Assembly (NCBI RefSeq): GCF_031755915.1
Contig: NC_083385.1
Span: 12,607,001-12,671,000 of the forward strand
Reading direction: 5' to 3'
DNA from: Ziziphus jujuba
Taxonomy: Eukaryota; Streptophyta; Magnoliopsida; Rosales; Rhamnaceae
DNA: 64,000 bases
Shown piece by piece: positions 45,401 to 56,790 of this stretch; within the stretch, counting starts at the first letter, position 1, and each line of letters starts with the position of its first letter. The notes beneath the pieces are model-generated. The model was given only the letters and a program-made list of their open reading frames with translations. It did not search any database and was not told where the DNA came from. The translations under genes were made by a program, and so were the position numbers.

Positions 45401-46540
45401 TGATACGAACCTAGGACGACCTGCTCCTAAACCCGTATTATATTAGCCCGGATCTTTAATTAAGTTCAAGTTCTAATGGAATGGACCTCAACCCCTAACC
45501 AACCTGTGGTTAGAAACCTTGGTATAATGTAGATGCCACAATAGGGGATGAAAAACCTATTGATAAGTCAAGCTAAAACAACCAATTCTCTAATGGTGTT
45601 TTAGGTGTTCTCAAAGAACAAAGAGATAATTAATCTCACAAGTATTTTCTTAATCAAATCAAAGTTTTAAAAGTTTTTTATTAATGAAAAATAAGCCTTT
45701 AAATAGGCTTTGAAAGAAACAAAATAAACCCTAAAAACCCTAGGAAAAACCGGCCACTCAATGAAGAATTCTACCTTGGCCGAAACTTTCCTTTTCCTAA
45801 TCTAATTTGGATTAATTAATTCCTTTATTTTGAATTAGGAATTAATTAATTTACAAAGAAAATAATAAAATAATAACTTTCCTAATCTTATTTGTCCAGA
45901 AAATAAATAAATAGAAACTAAAAATAATGGTAGTTTCCTAAAACGAAAAGTAGAATAAAATTAGGAAACTAAAATACTAGCTTTTTGACTACATTGACTT
46001 TGACCAATTCTTTGACCCAAGTGAGCTCCAAATCAGCTTCAATATGCTTTGTAGGATGCCAAATAAGCTTATTGTGAAGTTCCTCACGTTGCCCTTGCTT
46101 GGAAGTAAGAGAAAAGGCTAATACAGTAAAATACATTAAAGCCCGCGAAGAATACAGCAAATCCGGCCTTTCCTTCTCCTTGTGCACAAACCTCCTTGTT
46201 GGTCGGCTTTGAAGCTACTTTGGCTGGTTTCTATGACTCATCCTCCATATAAATTAAAACCATAAAGATGGGGTTCCAATTCATACAACCCGGCCTCTTT
46301 ATTGTTACCAAAAAGTCACCCGACCCCGTTTTGGCTTCTATTGCTTGTATGAGTAAAACAGGCCTTTGTTCTTTAGATATGTCCAACCCCTCTTGACTAT
46401 GACTTATTCCTTGTATGAAGACAGCAAGATTGTCCTTGAACTTCTTGGCTTGGGCCCTAGTGATCGGCCCCACCTTCATTTGTAATGGGTCAGCACCCCA
46501 GCGGGTTGTTGGTCGAGCTGTCTCGGGTGGATTCGCATCA
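45401..46540 (-). repeat. 3' LTR of gypsy K (encodes the C-terminus of pol)
   Basis: 1140 bp. The last ~103 codons of gag-pol (stop at 46231-46233) lie within it. Compared with the 5' LTR it has a 1-base difference near 46315 (AAAAAGTCACC against AAAAACATCACC) that shifts the final ~25 codons. The internal-side end is GATTCGCATCA at 46540, next to the polypurine tract. Confidence 0.93.
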
Positions 46541-49500
46541 TTCCCCTCCTCTTGAAAAGGATTTGTCCTCAAATCGAAAGCATCACCTGCAGCAAAAGGA
46601 GATAAATCAGCAACATTAAAGGAAGCACTAACATTATACTCACCCGGTAGATCAAGCTTGTAAGCATTGTCGTTTATCCTCTCCAAAACTTGAAAAGGTC
46701 CATCACCCCTCGGCATGAGTTTTGATTTCCTTTGTTCGGGGAATCTTTCTTTCCTTAAATGCAGCCACACCCAATCTCCAGGTTCAAACACCATTGATTT
46801 TCGGCCTTGATTAGCCACCCTTGCATATTGCTCGGTCCTCCTCTCAATGTTTGCTCGGGTTTTCTCATGAATCTGCTTTACAAAATCAGCTTTTTGTTTT
46901 CCATCTAGATTAGCACGCTCACTTAAAGGCAAAGGTGTTAAATCTAATGGAGTCAAAGGATTAAAACCATAAACAATTTCAAATGGAGTAAATTTAGTTG
47001 CTGAATGTAAAGACCTATTATATGCAAATTCAACATGTGGCAAACATTCTTCCCAAGTCCTTAAATTTCTACTAATTAATGCTCTCAACAATGCAGACAA
47101 GGTTCTATTTACTACTTCGGTTTGTCCATCAGTTTGTGGATGACAAGTAGTTGAAAATAAAAGCTTAGTACCTAATTTAGCCCACAATGTTTTCCAAAAA
47201 TAGCTTAAGAACTTAGCATCCCTATCCGACACAATAGTTTTTGGCATTCCATGCAATCTCACAATTTCCTTGAAAAATAAATTAGCAATGTTGGATGCAT
47301 CATCAGTTTTATTACATGCAATAAAATGTGCCATCTTAGAAAACCTATCTACTACAACAAATATTGAATCCTTACCTGTCCTTGACCTAGGCAACCCAAG
47401 AATAAAATCCATAGACAAATCTATCCAAGGATAGGTAGGAATCGGCAAAGGCTTATACAATCCATGCGGTTTCAATGTTGATTTTGTTTTTCGGCACTTC
47501 ACACATCTTTCACAAATTCTCTCAACATCTCTCCTCATGTTAGGCCAATAGAAATGTTCTTGCATCAAGGATAAAGTCTTTAAAATACCAAAATGACCCA
47601 TTAAACCACCCCCATGTCCTTCCCGAACCAATAATTCCCTTATACTACAATTAGGCACACAAAGTTTGTTTTCCTTAAACAAATATCCCTCAAATATGTA
47701 AAATTTATTAAATCCATGTTTCAAACAGGTTCTAAAAATTTCTCCAAAGTCACTATCATGCTCATAAAGTTGATTAACTTTGATTCCTGCAGCACTTACT
47801 ACAAAACCTAGAAACACAAGCTCTTCTTTGCAAAAGTCACATTTTTTAATGTTAGCAAATAATCTTTCCTTTCTAAGAACTTGCAAAACTTGCCTAAGTT
47901 GATCCACATGGTCATCTAAATTTCGGCTATATATTAAAATGTCATCAAAATAAACAACCTCAAATTTACCAATAAATGGACGCATTACATGATTCATAAG
48001 CCTCATGAAAGTACTAGGTGCATTGGATAATCCAAAAGGCATAACTAACCATTCATACAGTCCATATTTAGTTTTGAATGCGGTTTTCCATTCATCACCT
48101 TCTTTCATCCTAATTTGGTGATAACCACTCCTAAGATCAATTTTTGTAAACATGCAAGCACCATGCAATTCATCAAGCATATCATCTAATCTAGGAATGG
48201 GATGTCTATATTTGATGGTAATATTATTTATAGCTCTACAATCAACACACATTCTCCAAGAACCATCCTTTTTAGGTACCAACAAAACAGGAACAGCACA
48301 TGGACTTAAACTCTCACGAATATATCCTTTATCAAGCAAATCACTTACCTGTTTTTGCAGCTCCTTTGTTTCTTCGGGATTGCTCCTATAAGCTGGTCTA
48401 TTTGGTATGGCAGCCCCTGGAACAAAGTCAATTTGATGTTCTATCCCTCGAATAGGTGGTAGTCCACTTGGAATTTCACTTGGGAAGACATCTCCAAATT
48501 CCTTCAAAAGAGAAATCATTGAACTTGGCAATTCAAGTTCTTCAAAATTAGTTTGATCATTAAAATAATTTTCTTTGTAAAGCATGACCAGCAAAGGTTT
48601 CTTACACTCAATAACCTTATTAATATCCCCTAAACTCAAATAAAAATTCTGGTTTTTCCTCTCTTTTCTTTCTTTTCTTTTTCCTTCCTCGGTTTGGCTC
48701 TCATTGGCAGAAATTTCCAGTTTTTTTATGCTCTCGGGTTTGCTCTCTTTTCTCACCTCTCTCTCGGCTTTTTCTTGGTCTTTCCACTCAATATGAACCT
48801 TAGAACCCTTACCTTGGTCAGCAACCTCAATCTTACCTTCTTGAAGGGATGGTGAAGCCGTTGGTGCCATGCTTGCTTTTTCCTTGAGCTTTTCGGCTTC
48901 TCTCCTTTGTTGCATTTGTAATTGGTCCTTGTAAACCTCTTTAGGAGATAATGGTTCCAGCTTGATCTTCTTCCCTTTAAACCTGAAAACAATACTATTT
49001 TCTCGACCAAAATGAGTAGCATCTTTATCAAATTGCCATGGTCTACCTAATAGTATATGTCCAGCAATCATAGGTACAATATCACATAAAACTACATCCT
49101 CATATCTACCTATATTAAATTTTACTTTGGCTTGTTTGTTTACTTTCATCTCACCACTATCATTAAGCCATTGTAATCTATAAGGTTCTGGATGTTTAAT
49201 TGTTTTCAAGCCTAATTTATCAACTACAAGATTACTTATCACATTAGTACAACTCCCACTATCTATAATCATGCTACAAATTTTACCTTGTATTTCGCAT
49301 CGAGTGTGGAAGATGTTTTCTCTTTGTATCTGCTCTTCATCTTTGTAGACAGCAAGTACTCTCCTTGAAACCAAGCTCAACTCGGCTTTAGATGTATCTA
49401 CAGGTTCGGTTTCATCTTCATTACATTCCTCCTCTTGCTCGGTTTCAGTGCCACTTTCTTCACTTGCGGATTCCAGCTCACCATCACCCTTTAATACCAT

Positions 49501-50682
49501 GATTCTTCTATTTGGGCAGTGGCTGGATATGTGTCCTCTTCCTTGGCACTTAAAACAAATTATTTCTCTAGATTTTTGAGGTTTAGGATCAGATTTTATC
49601 TCACCTCTAAGTGCTTGGACAGATTCGGTCTTGACCTCCTTTCTTGCCCGGTTGGTTGATTCTTCTCCTAATTTCGGCCTCAACTTGTTTTCATAAGTGG
49701 AATTGTTTTTCCAGCCACTTGAACTTGTCCTTCCACTGCTAGAAACTCCTCCAAACCGTGTACTAACAGCCCTCCTCTTGAATTGGTTCTCAAGTTTAAT
49801 GGCTACATGCAACATCTCCTCCAATTCCAAGTATTGTTGTAATTCAAGTTGGTTGGCAATGTCACGGTTTAACCCTCCAAGAAATCTTGCCATTGTTGCC
49901 TCTCTATCCTCCCTCATGTTTAACCTCATCATTAACATCTCCATCTCTTTGTAATAATCCTCCACAGACCTACTTCCTTGAGACAAAGATTGAAGCCTTT
50001 GATGCAGCAACCTTTGGTAATGGGATGGCACAAACCGCTTCCTCATGACTCCTTTCATTTGTCGCCATGTTGTAATTAAGTCTTCACCAACCCTCCTTCG
50101 GGTGCTTTGCTCATTTATCCACCATTGGAGTGCATAATGGCCAAACTCCATTGCTGCCATCTTCACCTTCTTACCTTCCGAATAGTTGTGGCAGTAAAAA
50201 ATCATCTCCATTTTCTCTTCCCATTCCAAATAAGCTTCAGGATCACTTTTACCCATAAAAGGTGGGATATTAACCTTGATATTTCCCAAATCTTCATCTA
50301 TATCCTCCCTCCTATATCTCCCACGGCCAGCTCTATCTTGGACAGCAAAGGTTTCGTCCATACCTTCCTCAAAGTCACCGTCCAATGGCTCCTCATCAAA
50401 TTCCTCTCTCGGCCTCTCGCGACCTCCTCGTCCTCGGCCTCGTCCTCCATGGAATTCTTGCCTATTTCTTGTATTCGGCCTTCCTTATGAGGCTTCTAAT
50501 CTTCCCACTCTTTGGTTTACATGCTCAAATTGAGCACTCATCCGCTGTATTGATTCCAAAATAGTTCTCAAGTCCACTTGGTCTCCATTCCCGGTAGCTC
50601 GGGCATCGCCATGGAATGCTACGGACTCTTCCTCATTGATCCTCAAAGGTGGATCTCCTTTTCTTATTCTAGAATCTGCCAT
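46231..50682 (-). pseudogene. Gypsy K gag-pol polyprotein, one stop, RNase H absent
   Basis: A single frame of 1484 codons from ATG at 50682 (MADSRIRKGDPP) to the stop in the 3' LTR, with one in-frame TAA at 50485-50487 (CAA in gypsy A). Domains: gag core (about residues 140-300); CCHC knuckle [14 protein letters not shown] (376-389); aspartic protease [10 protein letters not shown] (about 472); RT with [26 protein letters not shown] and [10 protein letters not shown] (Asp pair about 913-914); integrase zinc finger HGGGLMGHF...CERCVKC (about 1019-1058); integrase core Asp ~1091 (DLSMDFIL), Asp ~1150 (IVSDRDAKF) and Glu ~1187 ([10 protein letters not shown]); C-terminal [16 protein letters not shown] and [17 protein letters not shown] ends at [11 protein letters not shown] and runs directly into [12 protein letters not shown] near residue 970. 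The RT connection and RNase H, normally 250-300 residues, are therefore missing in frame. Confidence 0.95.
46541..46553 (-). promoter_or_regulatory. Polypurine tract of gypsy K
   Basis: Plus-strand TTCCCCTCCTCTT, reverse complement AAGAGGAGGGGAA, directly 5' of the 3' LTR and within the codons for QEEGN. Confidence 0.82.
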
Positions 50683-51834
50683 GTTAGTAAAATAATTCAA
50701 AAATAAAATGAATCCTCACAATATTCACTCCCTCACGTGTTTCACTCAAACAAGGTCTCAACACTCGTGTTTGCTCACTAGTTTCGGCTTTTACCCTCTT
50801 TTAAGCTCACACACTCTTGCCTTTTTCCACTCAATGAATTATCTCAAAGTTCTAATTAAAACACCCACAAAACAGCAATTAGATCACTAGTATGTTTTAA
50901 TTAAACTTATCAACAAAACAGTAGCAAAAAGTAGGCAATACCGAAAGAATCCAATAAATCCTAATTTTTCGGCTTTCTAGACAAGAAAACACAAAATAAT
51001 GGGAAAACATTGGAATTTTTGAAAACTGCACCAGATGGTAGTAGATTGTGAGTTCAAGAATAAAATTCCAGAAAAAGAAATTCAAATACGAACAAGAATC
51101 AAAGAGAACAAAAATATAGAAAAGTGTTGGTTGTTGTTCTTGTAATTCAAGTTTTGTATCAATTCCTTTAACTAATTTTAATCCAAAAAATTTAAACACC
51201 CAAAATCCAAATATCCAGCAGCAAAAATAATTCCCCAGCAACTCAAATATTGAATAAATAATCAAAAACCAGCAGCTTCAACAAATTTCCAGCAAACAAA
51301 TCAAACTCCAACAAACCGAAATATTTTTCTGTTTTTTTTTTTTTTTATTCGGCTTTACCTCTTTTGTTTTTTTTTTTTTCACTCACAGAACATAAACAAC
51401 TGCAGTACCAAGAATAATTACCAAAATTGCAATCCCAACTCCAAAACAAATACCAAACCCGTGACCTCCAAATACACACAATTGTGCAGTTTTTTTTTTT
51501 TTTTTTTAAATGTTGCGGCAAAACTCTTTCTTTTTTTTTTCTTGTTTTTTTTTTTTTGAATATATGAATGCAAATATTAAAGGCTAAAACAGCAAAGAAA
51601 GATCAACAAAAACCAAATTAACAAGAACAATGATAAAAGACAACCAACAAACTAGGAAACAAAAATACGATAAAACTAGGAAACCTAATTCAACTAAGAA
51701 TGAATTTTTTTTTTTTTTTAAGGAGATGCTGAACGTGTATGGGATAGATGCAACCTTAACCTAATGCTAAAATTGCAGAATAACATAAAAACAAATAAAG
51801 CAAATAAAGATAGATCAAACCTGAACAAAATTTA
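50683..51834 (-). other. Leader of gypsy K with small ORF
   Basis: About 1.15 kb. It holds T/A homopolymers (near 51331-51347, 51366-51379, 51491-51507, 51530-51557 and 51707-51719) and the longest version of the leader ORF (50897-51265, 122 codons, starting MIIYSIFELLGNYF). Confidence 0.8.
50897..51265 (-). CDS. Leader ORF of gypsy K (hypothetical)
   Basis: 122 codons ahead of gag, hydrophobic and aromatic-rich, with segments FCCWIFGFWVFKFFGLKL and ELTIYYHLVQFSKIP. It is longer at the N-terminus than the gypsy A copy but ends with the same residues CYCFVDKFN. The family is not recognised. It could be a translated upstream ORF that affects gag translation, or chance coding in a leader; sharing among close copies cannot separate these. 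Confidence 0.25.
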   Translation of the reverse strand: MIIYSIFELLGNYFCCWIFGFWVFKFFGLKLVKGIDTKLELQEQQPTLFYIFVLFDSCSYLNFFFWNFILELTIYYHLVQFSKIPMFSHYFVFSCLESRKIRIYWILSVLPTFCYCFVDKFN

Positions 51835-51846
51835 GCTCTGATACCG
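51835..51846 (-). promoter_or_regulatory. Primer-binding site of gypsy K (one mismatch)
   Basis: GCTCTGATACCG. The last base differs from the GCTCTGATACCA of the other copies. The LTR starts at 51849. Confidence 0.88.
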
Positions 51847-51848
51847 AA

Positions 51849-52988
51849 TGATACGAACCTAGGACGACCTGCTCCTAAACCCATATTATATTAGCCCGGA
51901 TCTTTAATTAAGTTCAAGTTCTAATGGAATGGACCTCAACCCCTAACCAACCTGTGGTTAGAAACCTTGGTATAATGTAGACGCCACAATAGGGGATGGA
52001 AAACCTATTGATAAGTCAAGCTAAAACAACCAATTCTCTAATGGTGTTTTAGGTGTTCTCAAAGAACAAAGAGATAATTAATCTCACAAGTATTTTCTTA
52101 ATCAAATCAAAGTTTTAAAAGTTTTTATTAATGAAAAATAAGCCTTTAAATAGGCTTTGAAAGAAACAAAATAAACCCTAAAAACCCTAGGAAAAACCGG
52201 CCACTCAATGAAGAATTCTACCTTGGCCGAAACTTTCCTTTTCCTAATCTAATTTGGATTAATTAATTCCTTTATTTTGAATTAGGAATTAATTAATTTA
52301 CAAAGAAAATAATAAAATAATAACTTTCCTAATCTTATTTGACCAGAAAATAAATAAATAGAAACTAAAAATAATGGTAGTTTCCTAAAACAAAAAGTAG
52401 AATAAAATTAGGAAACTAAAATACTAGCTTTTTGACTACATTGACTTTGACCAATTCTTTGACCCAAGTGAGCTCCAAATCAGCTTCAATATGCTTTGTA
52501 GGATTCCAAATAAGCTTATTGTGAAGTTCCTCACGTTGCCCTTGCTTGGAAGTAAGAGAAAAGGCTAATACAGTAAAATACAGTAAAGCCCACGAAGAAT
52601 ACAGCAAATCCGGCCTTTCCTTCTCCTTGTGCGCAAACCTCCTTGTTGGTCGGCTTTGAAGCTGCTTTGGCTGGTTTCTATGACTCATCCTCCATATAAA
52701 TTAAACCCATAAAGATGGGGTTCCAATTCATACAACCCGGCCTCTTTATTGTTACCAAAAACATCACCCGACCCCGTTTTGGCTTCTATTGCTTGTATGA
52801 GTAAAACAGGCCTTTGTTCTTTAGATATGGCCAACCCCTCTTGACTATGACTTATTCCTTGTATGAAGACAGCAAGATTGTCCTTGAACTTCTTGGCTTG
52901 GGCCCTAGTGATCGGCCCCACCTTCATTTGTAATGGGTCAGCACCCCAGCGGGTTGTTGGTCGAGCTGTCTCGGGTGGATTCGCATCA
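51849..52988 (-). repeat. 5' LTR of gypsy K
   Basis: 1140 bp, TGATACGAACC to GATTCGCATCA. It also carries the frame of the pol C-terminal segment (52685-53020 on the minus strand), here ending LYGFNLYGG. Confidence 0.95.
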
Positions 52989-52993
52989 TCATG

Positions 52994-53810
52994 GGTAGGT
53001 GGTGTAACCATTGGTGCCATACTAGCCTTCTCTTTGAGCTTCTCAGCTTCCCTCCTTTATTGCATTTGAAGTTGGTCTCTAAATACCTCCTTTGGAGTTA
53101 ATGGCTCCAGATTGACCTTCTTCCCATTAAATTTAAATACAATGGAATTCTCTCTCCATAGTGTATGGCATTCTTATCAAATCCCCATGGCCTCCCCAAT
53201 AAAATATGACTAGCATGCATAGGTACAATATCACAAAATACATCATCCACATATTTATCTACACTAGATTTTACCTTGGCTTGTTTATTCACTTTTATTT
53301 CACCACTATCATTAAGCCATTGTAATCTATAAGGTTTTGGATGTTTAATAGTTTTTAAGCCTAATTTATTAACTATAGTGTTACTAATTACATTTGTACA
53401 ACTTCCACTATCAATAAGCATACTAGAAATCTTACATTGAATTTCATCCTCATCTTTGTATGCAGCAAGTACTCTCCTAGAAACTAAGTTTAATTCAACA
53501 TTGGATGCTTGCAAGGTTTCAGGTTCATCCGCCAAGTCCTCCTCCTCTTGCTTGGCTTCATCCTCACTTTCTTCACTTTCCAATTCTAGCTCGCCATTGA
53601 ACTTTAACACCATGATTCTTCTATTCGGGCATTGGCTAGCGATGTGTCCTTGTCCCTGGCACTTAAAACAAATAATTTCTCTAGATCTTGAAGGTTTAGG
53701 ACAAGATTTTACCTCATGTTTAGGTGCTTGGACAGATTCAGCTTTGGGCTCCCTTTTTGGCCGAATGGAGCTTTCTTCTCCTAGTTTTGGTTTTTATCTT
53801 GCTTCAAAGG
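52994..53810 (-). pseudogene. Gypsy J gag end, zinc knuckle, protease
   Basis: Minus strand. It has a CCHC knuckle near 53630-53675 (CFKCQGQGHIASQC), an acidic linker (EDEAKQEEEDLADEPE) and protease with [13 protein letters not shown] (near 53415) and [18 protein letters not shown] frameshift follows near 53160. The N-terminal gag is missing where the element stops at 53810. Confidence 0.82.
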
Positions 53811-53846
53811 TGGGTTTAGGAGCAGGTCATCCTAGGTTCGTATCAT
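53811..53846 (+). repeat. LTR-end stub in opposite orientation
   Basis: GTTTAGGAGCAGGTCATCC followed by TAGGTTCGTATCA matches the last ~35 bases of a plus-strand gypsy LTR. It directly follows minus-strand gypsy J gag and borders mitochondrial-type DNA. This is an inversion or deletion scar. Confidence 0.85.
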
Positions 53847-55490
53847 ATTACATTTACTCACCTGGACCTCCTTCTGTAAAAGTCGAGCTTTCCCCTCCGT
53901 ACACTCCTTTTTATGTATATGGAGACCCCATATCTACTACCTACTCAATATCTCATCTCCCCTCTTTGGCTTATGATATAGAGCTGGTTTATTTGATACT
54001 GCTCCTTTAAATGAAATGCTTTCAATATCCTATTCTCATAAGAGTGCTTGACAGAGATAGGGTAGCCTGTACCCTTTCTCCCAAGGGCTGAAGTGCAAGA
54101 TAACTCCCAAGATAAGGCCCATATGGGCTTGCCGGAGGAGTAGAATTTTCGTAGGGAGAATGGAACTATGAACTCCTCGGAGAATCCTAAGTAAGGAGCA
54201 AATGAACTTAACCTTTCAAACTTTGCTTTCTCACTGGCTTGAGAGAGTCAAGCTTTATAATGGTGTCAAAAGGTGGAGCAAACCTTATTTATAGTACAAG
54301 AAAAGGATAGGAACTTAAAGAGAGACTGCAGCAAGAAACCTTATTTGATTGGCTAGACCGTATTACCTCGCTTCGCTTCAAAAGAAACTCCCTTGCAAAT
54401 GCATAAAGGGCTTTCAGATAATAAAAAAACTCTTACCATATTATACTGCTATAAGGAGGAAGAAAAGGAGCTACTACTAGAGAAATGACCTCGGACTGAG
54501 ACGAGTTTGGAACTGAGCTATTGCCCACAATGGGACCGATCGTAATAAAGGTATTAAAAAAACTAAAAGCACTCCCTTGAAAAAAAGGAAGGCATAAATT
54601 AGTAGATTAGATATTCCAAATAAGGAAACAAGTAAATACTACAAGCTCTTTAGCTAGGTAATCGTATCATAAATGGATAGGTCTTAACTCCCAATTGTTA
54701 TTGTTGCTAAGCCTTCACCCCAATCCCTATGATATTGGTAGCGAGAAAAAGACTTCTACGGCTACTCGGGGATATCTAAAGACTTTTAGGAAGAAATCTA
54801 ATAGCTTTAAAATAACACAGTCCTGGCATTAGAACGTTACACCATTAGCACTTACGGGGCGAAACATTAAAAAGACATATCTTGACAGGCTTCCTTCTTC
54901 ACATAATGGATTCCCTAAGGGACTTGCCTAAAGCACTGTGCTTTGCTGTAAAGATTTTAAAAGAAAAGGAATTCCTCGGAGCTAGTACTGAAACTAGAAA
55001 GTACTAATATGATGCCAATACAAAAGAAATATAGGGTGGACACTTCTTAAAGACCTTAGCAAGAGCTTGCCACTGCTTATGGATGGTAAACCACTGGTTA
55101 CACATGTTACACATGGGCAATTGCTGTACTGACCTTCCTTTCCACTTACTAGAATCTGTCTTGAATAACTCACAATAAACCTAAGATTCCGAGGAGGAAT
55201 TATATATATACAATAGCTTCCTTCGATTTCGAAAGGGTTATCAGGATAGCCAAAGAAAACCAATCTCAAAGGGAAGAAATCTATCATCTTTATGTCTTGC
55301 TGACTTGCTAGCTAGCCCTAGCTTCCTAGAAAAACTACAGCTTGCCCTGAGCTTGATAATGGTATAGCCGGAGAGAACAGCATATTGAATTGAAGAATTT
55401 TTCCTCTACATTAAAAAACTCCCTAAAGTACTTAGCTTGCTTATTGAGAATGAGCTTACACTCTTGAAAACAAGCTAGCTCACAGAATGC
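53847..55490. other. Mitochondrial-type DNA, no gene recognised
   Basis: About 1.6 kb. A plus-strand stretch just after the border (about 53850-54008, YSPGPPSVKVELSPPYTPFY) looks faintly coding but is not recognised. The rest shows no gene or RNA I can name. Confidence 0.45.
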
Positions 55491-55496
55491 GCTAAT

Positions 55497-55688
55497 CTTA
55501 TGATTTCAACTGGAGTGCCCGAGCAACTCAAGACCAAGCAAAGGGATAATGAACCTGTCATGGGGTTCATTGCAAGGTGGCGAGCCCCCACTTTTGCCTG
55601 TCCCCAGAAATTTACTCAGCAAGAGCTCCTCAAGATGTGCATGAACAACTTTAGGTGTGAGTTGTCATCTCCTGCCCTAAACCTTTAA
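55497..55688 (+). pseudogene. Short gag fragment of another gypsy element
   Basis: A 62-codon frame reading KQRDNEPVMGFIARWRAPTF and FTQQELLKMCMNNFRCEL. It resembles the retrotransposon gag core (xFIxRWRxL...C...ELxxMCxxN) but is unlike the gypsy family in this window. No LTR or other domain is adjacent. Old scraps of nuclear retroelements are common in plant mitochondrial DNA, so it may have been in the mitochondrion before transfer. Confidence 0.6.
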
Positions 55689-56344
55689 GGGATTCAACAA
55701 CTTGTGCACTAAAACTCACGATGTGGAAGTACATCTTAGCAAACAACGGCGTCCTGTGAAGTACTTGAAGTTCGTTCCATTACCTTATTAACAATAAAGT
55801 AGACAAACCACTCTCTTTCTCGATTATAAAAGTGGACTTCTTTTTCAAAGCCTATATGCGTATGCGGAAAATGAGAGTCCTTACTTTTCTTTCTCTTGCC
55901 TTGACATAATTCGGGGCTCTCAGATCCGTTCAGTTCTCTCTCTCTCTACCTCTTCTTTTTTACCTAACTTCAAAATCTTTTATGCCCAGCCATACTAACA
56001 TGGGAAACCTAGCTTCCCTCCCTTTGAAGTGCATTTGTCAGATCAGCTCCCCAAGTCACTAGAAAGAGGGTGAAAGGCCCACTACTTCCTCATTCATGGC
56101 CTATTTTTTTGATTGATCCCGCCATTCAACTGGTGGCAAAAGAGAAGTCATACGAAGAAAGGTTCTTTCATACAATGCATAACGGGTCAGCCTCCTATGG
56201 ATTCCTCCAACTCAATGAATGAAGGGAGGAGTATGAGAAACACCGGCTTTCTATATAAAGATTCAAACAAAAAGAAAAAGGTTCAAACCATATCTTACTG
56301 TATAATCTAACTGAATAAGGAAGAGCTTTTTATGTGGTCTCACT
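55689..56344. other. Mitochondrial-type spacer 3' of rps7
   Basis: About 650 bp with no recognised gene. Confidence 0.45.
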
Positions 56345-56790
56345 TTACCACCATCTGAAATGTACGAAACTTAGATTGGTGGAAGCAGTCTATGAAGATT
56401 CTCCCTTTTCTTACGTGCAATTCCCCTCTTTTGGTAAGCATCCAGTATCTCAGCAAATGAACATTTCTCTAAGCTTATCCTGTAGCTTATACGTCATTTG
56501 AAAGTAGCTTCAAGGATCCAATAAATAGCTAAGGTTTGTTGACAAACCCTGGCTACAATCCCAGGAACATCATAAATAGTACTTGCTACTCCCACTTTTT
56601 CCACTTCGCATATGGGCTTTATATTCTCTATGGTGTCTACCATAAGTTTGATTACATCGAGTTCAATTTGAGTTAGGCGATGAAAAGTTTGATAAACAAT
56701 AGCATGAACTCTCTTTCTTTTACCTTCTTTCATGCGAAAGTTGACCAACTTCTTGATCAATTGTTTTTTCCCACCATCCAAGCCCCCCAT
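56345..56790 (-). pseudogene. rps7: Mitochondrial rps7 pseudogene
   Basis: Small mitoribosomal subunit protein S7. It begins [20 protein letters not shown] at 56790 and continues with [38 protein letters not shown] and [20 protein letters not shown]. The ending is FRWW with TAA at 56345-56347. A TGA near 56494 replaces an expected CGA after ILEATFK. A shift near 56365-56385 displaces the last residues. The length of 446 bp is one short of a 149-codon gene, consistent with a 1-base loss. The minus-strand frame is open upstream to 56835, but the rps7 start is set by the conserved MGGLDG. Confidence 0.93.

Larger units (their letters stand above)
45401..52988 (-). mobile_element. Gypsy K, nearly intact Ty3/gypsy element
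   Basis: Two LTRs of 1140 bp each (45401-46540 and 51849-52988), primer site, leader, one long gag-pol frame and a polypurine tract. It is flanked by TCATG at 45396-45400 and 52989-52993. It lies inside gypsy J. By eye the LTRs differ at roughly a dozen sites, so the insertion is recent. It lacks RNase H and has one stop in gag. Domain order (RT before integrase) marks it as Ty3/gypsy. A chromovirus, possibly CRM-like, affinity is inferred from gag/RT style and the reading frame overlapping the 3' LTR. Confidence 0.95.
43626..53810 (-). mobile_element. Gypsy J, old, hosting gypsy K
   Basis: Minus-strand gypsy with 3' LTR 43626-44751 and coding pieces at 44752-45395 and 52994-53810, on either side of gypsy K (45401-52988). 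It has no 5' LTR or leader. At 53811 it is replaced by a 36-bp stub of an LTR end in the opposite orientation. The left flank ACTTT (43621-43625) has no partner on the right. It is more diverged than K. Confidence 0.88.

Noticed and set aside
49697..49954. Plus-strand ORFs within the gypsy K region (for example 49697-49954 and 50107-50490)
   Set aside because: They are antisense shadows of gag, repeated opposite gypsy A and I gag.
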